From a virus: 64,000 nucleotides of DNA. The notes under the pieces are model-generated. The model was not told where the DNA came from. It worked only from the letters and a program-made list of their open reading frames with translations, and did no database searches. Shown in pieces: positions 19,158 through 26,065 of this stretch. How positions within the stretch are numbered: position 1 is the first letter of the stretch; each line of letters starts with the position of its first letter. Made by a program: the position numbers and the translations under genes. Location of the stretch: positions 36,647-100,646 of IMG/VR virus record IMGVR_UViG_3300002835_000074; one strand, given 5' to 3'.

Positions 19158-19160
19158 ATA
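19154..19160 (+). promoter_or_regulatory. Late-promoter-like TTAAATA
   Basis: TTAAATA overlaps the TAA stop of the oxygenase gene and lies 24 nt before the glutaredoxin start. It belongs to the (C/A/T)TAAATA series seen throughout the window. Confidence 0.35.
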
Positions 19161-19184
19161 CTTATACAAAAATTATAAAGAAAT

Positions 19185-19421
19185 ATGAACTTTACAATCT
19201 ATTCAAAACCAGGTTGTCCATATTGTGACAAAATTAAAAGCGTAATGAAGTTGACAAAGATGACACATGTGGTGTATACTCTTGACAAGGACTTTACCGC
19301 AGAGGAATTTTACTCCGAGTTTGGTGAGGGGAGTACATTTCCCCAAATTGTTGTTGATGATAAAAAATTAGGAGGATGTACTGATACAGTTAAGTTTTTA
19401 CAAGAGCAAAAAATTGTTTGA
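19185..19421 (+). CDS. nrdC: Glutaredoxin
   Basis: 78 residues. The redox motif C11-P-Y-C14 follows the first beta strand (FTIYSKPGCPYCDKI), and the TFPQIVVD segment with cis-Pro and the GGCTD glutathione-binding loop are present. It is a typical small phage glutaredoxin, expected to reduce ribonucleotide reductase or other phage enzymes in the cytoplasm. T4 NrdC is the counterpart by role. The stop TGA overlaps the ATG of the next ORF by one base, so the two are translationally coupled. Confidence 0.93.
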   Translation: MNFTIYSKPGCPYCDKIKSVMKLTKMTHVVYTLDKDFTAEEFYSEFGEGSTFPQIVVDDKKLGGCTDTVKFLQEQKIV

Positions 19422-19594
19422 TGGCGGACATAAATAAAGACATCCACATTAATCGTGGAGTTGAATTTATTCTTAATGGAGGAAAAAGAAAGCAACCCAA
19501 AGATTTTCATATTATATTCGAGAAGTTGGTTTGCTTTCTGAGACGGGAAGTAACCATCTACTTTGAGTTTTCCATTAAAGTAAGGAAAAAGTAG
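19421..19594 (+). CDS. Small conserved cyanophage protein
   Basis: 57 residues from ATG 19421, overlapping the glutaredoxin stop (TGATG). It contains a basic Gly-Gly-Lys-Arg-Lys segment, then an FHIIFEKL..CF stretch and a strongly alternating C-terminal beta pattern (VTIYFEFSIKV). No known domain. The overlap and the organised residue pattern argue that it is expressed. Confidence 0.6.
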   Translation: MADINKDIHINRGVEFILNGGKRKQPKDFHIIFEKLVCFLRREVTIYFEFSIKVRKK

Positions 19595-19616
19595 TAGTTC
19601 CCGAGGGAGAAAAACT

Positions 19617-19844
19617 ATGTTAGCAACTAGTTTAGTTTTCGGTTCTTTTTTAACCGTATTATTTTTTATAGTTGGAATAATGGGAGGATGGGTTGCAAGA
19701 GAATATATGATGAACTATCGGGAAATTCCACGACCTCACCCCGAAATGTTTGATGGACAAGGAAATCTAATTCCAGATGAGGTGATTGCATTTAACTTTG
19801 AGAACTATCATGACTACGAAGACAACGGCGACGAAGAAGACTGA
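19617..19844 (+). CDS. Small single-pass membrane protein
   Basis: 75 residues. An N-terminal hydrophobic helix (about residues 2-27, with the GIMGGW turn) is followed by a basic/aromatic stretch and an acidic C-terminal tail ending in consecutive Asp/Glu. A GGGAGAAA ribosome binding site lies 7 nt upstream. Its 3' end overlaps the next gene by 35 nt in another frame. Inner-membrane location is predicted; function unknown. Similar small proteins accompany nrdC in cyanomyoviruses (recollection). Confidence 0.7.
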   Translation: MLATSLVFGSFLTVLFFIVGIMGGWVAREYMMNYREIPRPHPEMFDGQGNLIPDEVIAFNFENYHDYEDNGDEED

Positions 19845-20409
19845 ATCAAAATTTACGGTTAAGAAGGAATCTCCTATTCCCGATCTTCCTTCAAATCCAT
19901 TTATTTTTGAGATTTTAAGTCTTGCATGTAAGCAAAAAAGTACAGCAAAAAAGGTAGAAGTACTTCAAAAGTATTCTCATCCTGCTCTGAAGACTCTTTT
20001 TATTTGGAACTTTGATGAGACGGTTGTTTCTATTCTTCCCCCAGGAGATGTACCTTATGCAGGTACTGATGAACAAACTTCATTCAGCGGAACTCTGTCT
20101 GGAAAGATTACAGATGCTGTTTCTAAGATGGGTGAGTTGGGAAGTAGTTCTTTAGGTTCTCAGGACCAGGGACGCTCATCAATTCGTAAGGAATATAATA
20201 AGTTTTATAATTTTGTAAAGGGTGGTAACGATGGATTGAGTTCTCTTCGTAGAGAAACAATGTTTATTAACATTCTTCAAGGTCTTCATCCTCTTGAAGC
20301 AGAAATTGTTATTCTTACTAAGGATAAAAAACTGACAGACAAATACAAACTCACCAGGGAAGTAGTTTCACAAGCTTATCCTGATATTAAGTGGGGAGGT
20401 CGTTCGTGA
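19810..20409 (+). CDS. Conserved T4-like cyanophage protein (DUF6433-type)
   Basis: 199 residues using ATG 19810 (TTKTTATKK start); an in-frame ATG at 19786 would add eight residues. The basic Thr/Lys-rich N-terminus is followed by a helical domain with the segments FIFEILSLACKQKSTAKK, TLFIWNFDETVVSILPPGD and FINILQGLHPLEAEIV. I recall this as a conserved family of unknown function in T4-like cyanophages (DUF6433); there is no catalytic motif. It is embedded among replication and transcription genes and coupled to the next gene by a GTGA overlap. Confidence 0.7.
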   Translation: MTTKTTATKKTESKFTVKKESPIPDLPSNPFIFEILSLACKQKSTAKKVEVLQKYSHPALKTLFIWNFDETVVSILPPGDVPYAGTDEQTSFSGTLSGKITDAVSKMGELGSSSLGSQDQGRSSIRKEYNKFYNFVKGGNDGLSSLRRETMFINILQGLHPLEAEIVILTKDKKLTDKYKLTREVVSQAYPDIKWGGRS

Positions 20410-20759
20410 GTCAGGTTCGTGATGTAGTTGAAGAAACCCACAATACGGAAAAGCATATGGACTATTGGACACCAGCAGAAAAAGAAACCTGTAAGTCACG
20501 CTATGGTTGTGATATTTTAATTGAAAATGGTTCATATGCTGATGTCTGTACTAAAGAAGCACCGAATGATGCTTACATCGTAAAGTATATTGTTGATGAG
20601 GAAATTTGTTTTGATTTAACTAGAGGATCACGAATTCGTTTGTTTGATATGTACTGGGACAAGTTTCGTGAAAATCTAAAGAGTATTGACTTTGGGTATG
20701 GAAGAATCAATCCAAAGTTATGGGGTTATCAAGCACCCAAAACCAAAAAGCGAAAGTGA
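20406..20759 (+). CDS. Conserved hypothetical protein
   Basis: 117 residues starting at GTG 20406, which overlaps the upstream stop (GTGA); a GTG at 20391 is an alternative. It has a YWTPAEKETCKSRYGCDI segment, a beta region, RGSRIRLFDMYWDKF and a conserved-looking C-terminus GYGRINPKLWGYQ followed by a Lys-rich tail. Not recognised functionally. The basic tail would allow nucleic acid binding. Coupled to the preceding DUF6433-type gene. Confidence 0.65.
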   Translation: MSQVRDVVEETHNTEKHMDYWTPAEKETCKSRYGCDILIENGSYADVCTKEAPNDAYIVKYIVDEEICFDLTRGSRIRLFDMYWDKFRENLKSIDFGYGRINPKLWGYQAPKTKKRK

Positions 20760-20835
20760 TTTTCTTTTTGGGGTAAAAAATTTCCGCCAAAATTTTTCTT
20801 GCGCGAAGGTTTTCATAAATCTTCACGCCTTTTAG

Positions 20836-20860
20836 TATAATAGAGATACATTTTTGTATC
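20836..20860 (+). promoter_or_regulatory. TATAAT box followed by a small hairpin
   Basis: TATAAT at 20836-20841 has no good -35 at 17 nt. Just downstream is a perfect 6-bp inverted repeat, GATACA/TGTATC, with a 4-nt T loop (20845-20860). Upstream, 20800-20827, is an imperfect GCGAAG/CTTCACGC repeat. It looks like a regulatory leader in the 176-bp gap before 20936. Confidence 0.4.
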
Positions 20861-20885
20861 TATTGTTACTATTTCAAAATAAAAC

Positions 20886-20924
20886 TTGACTATATAGTGT
20901 GAATAGGGGTATAATAATCCCCTA
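20886..20924 (+). promoter_or_regulatory. Strong sigma70-like promoter with flanking inverted repeat
   Basis: TTGACT (20886-20891), 18-nt spacer, TATAAT (20910-20915). The -10 box sits inside an inverted repeat, TAGGGG (20904-20909) and CCCCTA (20919-20924), a possible operator. Predicted start is near 20922, only about 14 nt before the ATG at 20936, giving a short leader without a clear Shine-Dalgarno. Confidence 0.75.
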
Positions 20925-20935
20925 ACGTTCATCCT

Positions 20936-21142
20936 ATGACTAAAGCACTTTTGCTTTTAGCATGGGTTCCACTTCTTTCTATTTCTACGCCTCAACTTGC
21001 CAAATCTAATCAAGTGACTATAAGTTGCGACGCAGCGTGGGAACTAATGGACATCGTTAAAAACGACGATGTAGTAGACCAAAGAAAAGAAGACCGATTG
21101 CTATCAGAACTCCGAAAGGACGTTATAAGACTTAAGTGCTAA
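20936..21142 (+). CDS. Small exported protein with signal peptide
   Basis: 68 residues. A hydrophobic N-terminal segment (residues 3-17) followed by a TPQLAKS region predicts a signal peptide. The mature part is charged and helical, with Cys near each end (SCDAAWELMDI and a C-terminal KC) that could form a disulphide in the periplasm. Function unknown. A strong promoter directly upstream suggests early, high-level expression. Confidence 0.7.
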   Translation: MTKALLLLAWVPLLSISTPQLAKSNQVTISCDAAWELMDIVKNDDVVDQRKEDRLLSELRKDVIRLKC

Positions 21143-21188
21143 ACTGAATAGGACGGAAGTAAGCCGACTCGGAACGGATCGTTCATCT

Positions 21189-21341
21189 ATGGAAACAATT
21201 CTCTGGACTTGCATTGAGGCTCAAAGACTTATTAGTAATGTAAAACTAAAAATGGATGAGCCTGCAAGATCTGAACTTATTCAGATCTTTAAAGAAGGAT
21301 CTCCAAGAACTTGTAAATTCATAGACGCAAAAGCCGACTGA
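21189..21341 (+). CDS. Small hypothetical protein
   Basis: 50 residues from ATG 21189 to TGA 21341. It has an early WTCIEAQRLI helix and a basic C-terminal half with one further Cys. No domain recognised. It lies in the run of small early genes driven by the promoter at 20886; spacing to its neighbours is about 40 nt on each side. Confidence 0.5.
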   Translation: METILWTCIEAQRLISNVKLKMDEPARSELIQIFKEGSPRTCKFIDAKAD

Positions 21342-21380
21342 AGGAACGCTCTTTAGCCTCAAAATTAAGGAGAAAACCTA

Positions 21381-21545
21381 ATGTCTAAAGTCGTATATCG
21401 TGGTGTCGAATATGATACCGCAGAACGTCCAAATCAAACGTTTAAAATTGAACCCCACGTAGAAATTTATCGTGGTACTATGTTTTACGTTGATGAAAAT
21501 GGAAACAAACTCTCTATGTCTAAAACTAAGGGAGGTGCAAAATGA
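21381..21545 (+). CDS. Small protein, DUF4278-like
   Basis: 54 residues with an AAGGAGAAAA ribosome binding site 7 nt upstream. It begins with VVYRGVEYDT, resembling the start of cyanobacterial DUF4278 proteins (YRGVSY), and continues with an IYRGTMFYVDE beta segment. The family assignment rests on that short motif. ATGA overlap with the next ORF implies coupled translation. Confidence 0.6.
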   Translation: MSKVVYRGVEYDTAERPNQTFKIEPHVEIYRGTMFYVDENGNKLSMSKTKGGAK

Positions 21546-21643
21546 ACACTTACTTCGTTCGCTATCTCAAACTCAAAGCAAAAAAGGAAAAACTCCTTCA
21601 TAACGCACAACTGAATATGGCGAAGCAACCACAAGTTGCTTGA
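21542..21643 (+). CDS. Very small basic protein
   Basis: 33 residues, Lys-rich helix (YLKLKAKKEKLLHNAQ). It starts in an ATGA overlap with the previous gene and ends just before a strong terminator, so it closes the operon. No domain; the operon position is the main support for its being real. Confidence 0.5.
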   Translation: MNTYFVRYLKLKAKKEKLLHNAQLNMAKQPQVA

Positions 21644-21646
21644 AGT

Positions 21647-21675
21647 AAAGGAGGGTTGATTCCCTCCTTTTTTTA
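21647..21675 (+). terminator. Rho-independent terminator
   Basis: Perfect 9-bp stem AAAGGAGGG (21647-21655) and CCCTCCTTT (21662-21670) with a 6-nt loop, continuing into seven T residues (21668-21674). Confidence 0.93.
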
Positions 21676-21705
21676 TGTTAAAATATTGAAAGAGAATAGT
21701 ATCTT

Positions 21706-21879
21706 ATGGATAAAGACAAACTAAAACTTATTGTCCGTAATCTAGAACTCTTGGTTGATTCTCTGAAAGCAGAAGTTTATTCTGATGTATCTGCATATTC
21801 TTATACAAATCCAGAAGTCAGAAAAAGACCAATGTTAGATTACGACGAAATTTTTGAGGATTCTGATTTAGATGACTAA
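21706..21879 (+). CDS. Small acidic hypothetical protein
   Basis: 57 residues from ATG 21706. An N-terminal amphipathic helix is followed by a Tyr/Ser segment and an acidic tail ending in Asp-rich residues. Its last eight bases overlap the next ORF. No known domain. First gene after the terminator at 21647, so it needs its own promoter, which I could not pin down. Confidence 0.55.
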   Translation: MDKDKLKLIVRNLELLVDSLKAEVYSDVSAYSYTNPEVRKRPMLDYDEIFEDSDLDD

Positions 21880-22039
21880 TAGGGCAAGAAAAATGATGAA
21901 ATTGCTCCGTAGATTGATTAAACAAGAGCATTTATATTCTGCTGAGCAATTGATTGAAATGAAATCACAATTAAGGATTCTGGAAGAAGAACTTTCAGAA
22001 CTCGAAGCAAAAACATCAAAAGGATTTGGAAAGAAATGA
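21872..22039 (+). CDS. Small coiled-coil protein
   Basis: 55 residues; basic N-terminus then a long helix with heptad spacing (LIEMKSQLRILEEELSELEA), a likely coiled coil. It overlaps the preceding gene by 8 nt and thyX by 4 nt (ATGA), so it is part of the thyX operon. Function unknown. Confidence 0.6.
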   Translation: MTNRARKMMKLLRRLIKQEHLYSAEQLIEMKSQLRILEEELSELEAKTSKGFGKK

Positions 22040-22674
22040 CAGTAAAACTCATTAGCGTGACCCCAGATGCAGAAAAAACAATGGCATATGTTGCTAGAGT
22101 TAGCAACCCTGCGAATCAAGACAACGAAAACTATGCCAAGTTGCTTGCTTATTGCATTAAGCATAATCATTGGTCTGTTTTTGAGCAGTCTTTTATGACT
22201 CTTGAGATCGAAACAAATCGTGGTATCGCAGCTCAAATTTTGAGGCACCGTTCTTTCACATATCAAGAATTTTCGCAGCGTTATGCAGATTCTTCTTTGT
22301 TGAGCGATTATATTCCTGTACCTGAACTTCGTCGTCAAGATACCAAGAATCGTCAGAACTCTATTGACGACATTTCTGAGTATGAGAAACTGACTCTACA
22401 GAGTAAGATTCAAGACCATTTTGCACACTCTATGCAACTCTATAAGGAACTTCTTGCTCATGGAGTAGCAAAGGAGTGTGCAAGGTTTGTACTGCCCTTA
22501 GCGACGCCTACACGCATTTATATGTCGGGATCATGCAGGTCATGGATTCATTATATCAATCTTCGTTCTGCAAATGGAACTCAGAAAGAACACATGGATA
22601 TTGCTCTTGAGTGTAAGAAAATATTTACCGAACAATTTCCATCAGTCTCAGAAGCGTTAGAGTGGAATAAATAA
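22036..22674 (+). CDS. thyX: Flavin-dependent thymidylate synthase
   Basis: 212 residues, normal for the family. The ThyX signature RHRxxSxxxxSxRY-type motif is at 70-83 (RHRSFTYQEFSQRY, Thr in place of the first Ser), and the substrate-binding segment SGSCRSWIHYINLR with Arg is near 165-178. The enzyme converts dUMP to dTMP using methylenetetrahydrofolate, FAD and NADPH, supplying thymidine for phage DNA synthesis. Cyanophages use ThyX where T4 has the unrelated Td enzyme. Coupled by ATGA to the small coiled-coil gene upstream. Confidence 0.97.
   Translation: MTVKLISVTPDAEKTMAYVARVSNPANQDNENYAKLLAYCIKHNHWSVFEQSFMTLEIETNRGIAAQILRHRSFTYQEFSQRYADSSLLSDYIPVPELRRQDTKNRQNSIDDISEYEKLTLQSKIQDHFAHSMQLYKELLAHGVAKECARFVLPLATPTRIYMSGSCRSWIHYINLRSANGTQKEHMDIALECKKIFTEQFPSVSEALEWNK
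22667..22673 (+). promoter_or_regulatory. Late-promoter-like ATAAATA
   Basis: ATAAATA overlaps the last codons and stop of thyX, 23 nt before the next ATG (22697). Confidence 0.4.
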
Positions 22675-22696
22675 TTTTACTCTTAAATGTTCAAAG

Positions 22697-23071
22697 ATGT
22701 CTGTCAAATATTCTTGGAAAATTCATGCATTGAATTATAATACTGCAGGATTATCTGGTGCAGTTAGTTCTGTAGAATGGATTTACACTGCTACAGAAAA
22801 AGTGAATGAAACTACTTTTACTGCTGATGAAAGAGGTACTCTAGAATTGCCTTCAGCTGCTGAAGATGATTTTACTGAGTATTCTGATTTAACTGAGGAA
22901 CAAATTATTTCTTGGGTTGAGACTTTAATTGGGGAAGAAGAGATTGCGAATAAGCAATTCAGATTATCTTCTATAATTGATGCTCAAAAATCAGCATCAA
23001 CAACCGAAAAGTATGATACTTTACCTTGGGAATCTCAAGAAGTTGTTGATGTGGAAACAGTAGAAGAGTAA
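22697..23071 (+). CDS. Conserved cyanophage protein (DUF7936-like)
   Basis: 124 residues. It starts with VKYSWKIHALN, a beta-strand opening I associate with a small conserved family of cyanophage proteins, then VEWIYTATEK. The middle and C-terminus are acidic and mostly helical (EEQIISWVETLIGEEEI). No catalytic motif. A late-type motif precedes it, so a virion or morphogenesis role is possible. Family name from memory, uncertain. Confidence 0.6.
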   Translation: MSVKYSWKIHALNYNTAGLSGAVSSVEWIYTATEKVNETTFTADERGTLELPSAAEDDFTEYSDLTEEQIISWVETLIGEEEIANKQFRLSSIIDAQKSASTTEKYDTLPWESQEVVDVETVEE

Positions 23072-23091
23072 AACTTTCATTCTAAATAAAT

Positions 23092-23098
23092 TATCTTG
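23092..23098 (+). promoter_or_regulatory. Late-promoter-like CTAAATA
   Basis: CTAAATA in the 40-nt gap between 23071 and the ATG at 23112. Confidence 0.4.
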
Positions 23099-23111
23099 AT
23101 TTCGTAACTTT

Positions 23112-23360
23112 ATGGCGACTTATCCTGTTATTAACAAAACCACTGGCGAACAGAAAGAAGTGGAAATGAGTATCCACGCCTGGGACCAGTGGAAAAAAGA
23201 TAATCCAGATTGGGACAGAGATTGGTCTGACCCATCAACTTGTCCTGGCGCTGGAGAAGTTGGTGAGTGGAGGGACAAACTTATCAATCGCAATCCTGGA
23301 TGGAATGATGTGCTTGCAAAAGCAGCAAAAGCTCCTGGTTCTACTGTAAAGAAACTCTAA
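23112..23360 (+). CDS. Small conserved cyanophage protein
   Basis: 82 residues. Trp-rich (about seven Trp in the first two thirds), with segments TYPVINKTTGEQKEVEMS and WDQWKKDNPDWDRDWSDP, a single Cys, and a C-terminus ending PGSTVKKL. It resembles proteins common beside phoH in cyanomyoviruses (recollection). The final A of its stop is the first base of the phoH ATG (TAATG), so translation is coupled. Confidence 0.65.
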   Translation: MATYPVINKTTGEQKEVEMSIHAWDQWKKDNPDWDRDWSDPSTCPGAGEVGEWRDKLINRNPGWNDVLAKAAKAPGSTVKKL

Positions 23361-24118
23361 TGGCAAGAAGAAAAAGAGGCAATGACATCCAACCTATTGG
23401 TGTTGGTTTGACTGCAAAGCAAATGAAGAGGAGAAAGCCTCTAAGTTCTGATTACTTGGTCGATATTGAACCAATTACAGATAATCAGAAAAAGTTTTTT
23501 GATTCCTATCAAGATGAAAAGCATTTAGTTGCTTATGGATGTGCTGGAACTGGTAAAACTTTTATTACTCTTTATAATGCTTTAATGGATGTTCTTGATG
23601 AAAGAACCCCTTATGAAAAAGTTTATATCGTTCGTTCTCTTGTAGCAACTCGTGAGATTGGATTCCTTCCTGGATCTCATGAAGATAAAGCAGACATTTA
23701 CCAGATTCCTTATAAGAATATGGTGAAGTATATGTTCCAGATGCCTTCTGATGCTGACTTTGAAATGCTCTATGGCAATTTGAAGTCACAAGAAACTATT
23801 AAGTTCTGGAGCACTTCATTCCTCCGTGGAACAACTCTTGATAATGCTATCGTCATTGTTGATGAATTCCAAAATCTAAACTTCCACGAACTCGATTCTA
23901 TTATTACTCGTGTGGGTGAAAATACCAAAATTTGTTTCTGTGGTGATGCTACTCAATCAGACTTGCAAAAAACAAATGAACGTAATGGTATTGTAGATTT
24001 TATGAACATCTTGCGTAAAATGCCTTCTTTTGATATAATTGAATTTGGTGTAGAAGATATTGTTCGTTCTGGACTTGTTAAAGAATACATCATCGCAAAA
24101 ATGGAAGCAGGTATGTAA
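23360..24118 (+). CDS. phoH: PhoH-like ATPase
   Basis: 252 residues. Walker A GCAGTGKT at 60-67 and Walker B IVIVDEFQN at about 164-172 give a P-loop NTPase of the PhoH family; the basic N-terminus (RRKRG, KRRK) could bind RNA or DNA. PhoH is almost universal in marine cyanophages, and its biochemical role in infection is unresolved. It sits between a small conserved gene and the nuclease with TAATG overlaps at both ends. Confidence 0.95.
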   Translation: MARRKRGNDIQPIGVGLTAKQMKRRKPLSSDYLVDIEPITDNQKKFFDSYQDEKHLVAYGCAGTGKTFITLYNALMDVLDERTPYEKVYIVRSLVATREIGFLPGSHEDKADIYQIPYKNMVKYMFQMPSDADFEMLYGNLKSQETIKFWSTSFLRGTTLDNAIVIVDEFQNLNFHELDSIITRVGENTKICFCGDATQSDLQKTNERNGIVDFMNILRKMPSFDIIEFGVEDIVRSGLVKEYIIAKMEAGM

Positions 24119-24798
24119 TGTTCAAACATGTTGATGTGACGCTCCCTGAACTTGAAAGGGAGACTATAGATGGTGTTCGTTATTATAAAGTTCCTGACGA
24201 AGAAGAACTTGTACGACTGGTCTCCATCACTTCGGTGACCAGTCATTTTAATAAAGAAATCTTTATTAAGTGGCGTAAAAAAGTTGGTGAAGAAGAAGCA
24301 GAGCGTGTCACAAAAGCGGCAACAAGTCGTGGAACTGATATGCACCTTCTTGTGGAACATCATCTCAAAAATGAAGAACTACCAGAAGTTCAACCAATCT
24401 CTGATTTTCTTTTTAAGATTGCAAAAACTGATTTAAATCGTATAAATAATATTTACGCCCTTGAAGGGTCCCTATATAGTAAGCAACTAGGCATTGCTGG
24501 GACAGTTGATTGTATTGCCGAATATGACGGCGAGTTAGCGATAATCGACTTTAAGACTTCTAAAAAACCAAAACCACGCGAGTGGATTGAACATTATTTT
24601 GTTCAGTGTATGGCATATGGTTGTATGCTCTACGAACTGACTGGTATTTCAGTCAAAAAACTTGTAATCATTATGGCTTGTGAAAATGGAGAATGCGTCG
24701 TCTATGAAGAACGAGACAAATCAAAATACATCAAACTTCTCACAGAATACATTAGAAAGTTTGTTAGAGATAAACTGGAACTCTATGGAACCAAATAA
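24118..24798 (+). CDS. PD-(D/E)XK nuclease of the RecB/Cas4-like family
   Basis: 226 residues. The RecB-type motif series is complete: H76 (RGTDMHLLVE), D131 (IAGTVDCI), D144 with K146 (IIDFKTSK) and Q163 (FVQCMAY). These predict a metal-dependent exonuclease, probably acting in phage recombination, DNA processing or host DNA degradation. There is no Cys cluster, so an iron-sulphur version like Cas4 is not indicated. Directly downstream of phoH and overlapping gene 33 by 14 nt. Confidence 0.85.
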   Translation: MFKHVDVTLPELERETIDGVRYYKVPDEEELVRLVSITSVTSHFNKEIFIKWRKKVGEEEAERVTKAATSRGTDMHLLVEHHLKNEELPEVQPISDFLFKIAKTDLNRINNIYALEGSLYSKQLGIAGTVDCIAEYDGELAIIDFKTSKKPKPREWIEHYFVQCMAYGCMLYELTGISVKKLVIIMACENGECVVYEERDKSKYIKLLTEYIRKFVRDKLELYGTK

Positions 24799-25045
24799 AG
24801 AATTAGAACAGGCAATAGAAAGTAAATTTTTAACCCCTTCCAAGTTTGCTCTTGAGATTGAGAAAATTGTTGCTGAAGAAAATCTGAATTATATTGATGC
24901 TATTTGTCACTATTGCGAAGTCAATAGTCTTGAGGTAGAATCAGTTACGAAACTCATTTCAAAACCTTTAAAAGAAAGACTCAAGTGGGATGCCACTCGT
25001 CTTAACTTTATGAAGAAAACATCAAGAGCAAGATTGCCTTTATGA
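24785..25045 (+). CDS. 33: gp33-like late transcription co-activator
   Basis: 86 residues from ATG 24785; in-frame starts further upstream lie inside the nuclease gene. The segment FALEIEKIVAEENLNYIDAI and what follows match the T4 gp33 core (IIEKMVEEFGMSYLEA) in pattern, length and position. In T4, gp33 bridges RNA polymerase and the sliding clamp to activate late promoters. Order 33-59-x-32 is as in T4, which supports the call. ATGA overlap with gene 59. Confidence 0.8.
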   Translation: MEPNKELEQAIESKFLTPSKFALEIEKIVAEENLNYIDAICHYCEVNSLEVESVTKLISKPLKERLKWDATRLNFMKKTSRARLPL

Positions 25046-25635
25046 TCGTGACACCCTTTGAAACTTATCAACATTATTTGTCACTTAAAAATCATTTCAC
25101 AAACCCAAAATACGATTTCTTTAAATATGGTGCGAAGACCCGTGCCAGTATGACATCCTTCAACAAACGCAAGGACAAATACTGGTTCGAGAAGACAAGT
25201 CGCAAATATTCTGATAAAGAAGTCGTAGATTTCTTAGTATCAAACTTTGTAGAAGCAGACAACCCGAGTAATTTATGGATTGGTTCTTTAATAAACGAAG
25301 GAGAAAGAACATATCAAGAATGGATGAGACGACAGCAGAGTTTGACTTACTTGTTCAAAGAGCAAAGCAACGAATTGTTCTCGGAAACAAAATTAGAGGA
25401 TGCGTTGAATTGTTCCAAAGGACATCCACCCGTTCTAAAAAAATTCCTGAGCGGGAAGATTAGCCTTGAAACACTGGTCATATATGATAAAATATTCCTG
25501 TTCGGGAAGACGTTTGATGAAAAACTTTTGGACCCAGTGTGGGAGTGTGTTTCTCTTAAAATTAAAAAATATTCACCATTTCTTCAAATAGATATTTTTA
25601 ACTATAAAAAAATTCTTAGAGAAATAATTTCATAG
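25042..25635 (+). CDS. 59: gp59-like helicase loader
   Basis: 197 residues. The N-terminal segment YDFFKYGAKTRASMTSF followed by KRKDKYWFEKTSRKY aligns by eye with T4 gp59, and WIGSL matches the WIGDI motif further on. T4 gp59 loads gp41 helicase onto gp32-coated DNA at forks and recombination intermediates. Gene order 33-59 and the closeness of gene 32 agree. The C-terminal half is all-helical as in T4. ATGA overlap with gene 33. Confidence 0.9.
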   Translation: MIVTPFETYQHYLSLKNHFTNPKYDFFKYGAKTRASMTSFNKRKDKYWFEKTSRKYSDKEVVDFLVSNFVEADNPSNLWIGSLINEGERTYQEWMRRQQSLTYLFKEQSNELFSETKLEDALNCSKGHPPVLKKFLSGKISLETLVIYDKIFLFGKTFDEKLLDPVWECVSLKIKKYSPFLQIDIFNYKKILREIIS

Positions 25636-25655
25636 AGTGCGGGCAGCAAAGTCGG

Positions 25656-25705
25656 GTAGGGGTATTTGACTTGCGTAAGTCCCGCCTAAATAATATTACC
25701 CCTAC
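25656..25705 (+). promoter_or_regulatory. Nested inverted repeats enclosing a promoter-like sequence
   Basis: Outer perfect 9-bp arms GTAGGGGTA (25656-25664) and TACCCCTAC (25697-25705). Inside is a second perfect hairpin GACTT/AAGTC (25668-25672, 25677-25681), and TTGACT (25666-25671) with AT-rich AATAAT about 17 nt later. It lies in the 79-bp gap between gene 59 and the basic ORF. It could be an operator-flanked promoter or an RNA structure. Confidence 0.6.
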
Positions 25706-25714
25706 TAAAAGAAT

Positions 25715-26020
25715 ATGTTAAATGTATCGAGTATTAATCTTGCTCTTAATATTGATGGTCCTGATTTTATAGAAGATATAAAGGACGAAAATTGGGAAAA
25801 TTTTCCATCTAGAGAGGTTCAAAAAGAACAATCTAGAAAAAAGTGGAGAGATAAAAATCCAGATTATGAAAAGAAGAGATGGGCAAAAGGTTTGACTGAG
25901 GAGCAAGTTTTAGCTAGACGAGCTAGGGAGAAAAAGAGATATTGGGAAAATCAAAAAGATAGGGAAAACCGTAAGGAACGGGCAAGAGAAAGAAAAAGAG
26001 CATTAAAGAATAATTCATAA
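25715..26020 (+). CDS. Highly charged basic helical protein
   Basis: 101 residues, not recognised. The first third is acidic; from about residue 30 it is extremely rich in Lys/Arg/Glu, with internal similarity (KKWRDKNPDYEKKRW and KKRYWENQKDRENRK) predicting a long charged helix. Similar charged helices occur in phage homing-endonuclease linkers, but no HNH or GIY-YIG residues are present. Its place between genes 59 and 32 is unusual for this conserved stretch, and the structured element just upstream suggests an inserted cassette. DNA or RNA binding is likely. Confidence 0.6.
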   Translation: MLNVSSINLALNIDGPDFIEDIKDENWENFPSREVQKEQSRKKWRDKNPDYEKKRWAKGLTEEQVLARRAREKKRYWENQKDRENRKERARERKRALKNNS

Positions 26021-26023
26021 ATA
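26017..26023 (+). promoter_or_regulatory. Late-promoter-like ATAAATA
   Basis: ATAAATA overlapping the stop of the basic protein gene, 42 nt before the next ATG. A TTGAC at 26024-26028 follows immediately. Confidence 0.35.
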
Positions 26024-26065
26024 TTGACGTATTCCAGTACAAGAAGATTTTAAGGGAAATCATAG

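Noticed and set aside
21868-22338. Minus-strand frame opposite thyX and the coiled-coil gene
   Set aside because: ThyX motifs fix the plus frame.
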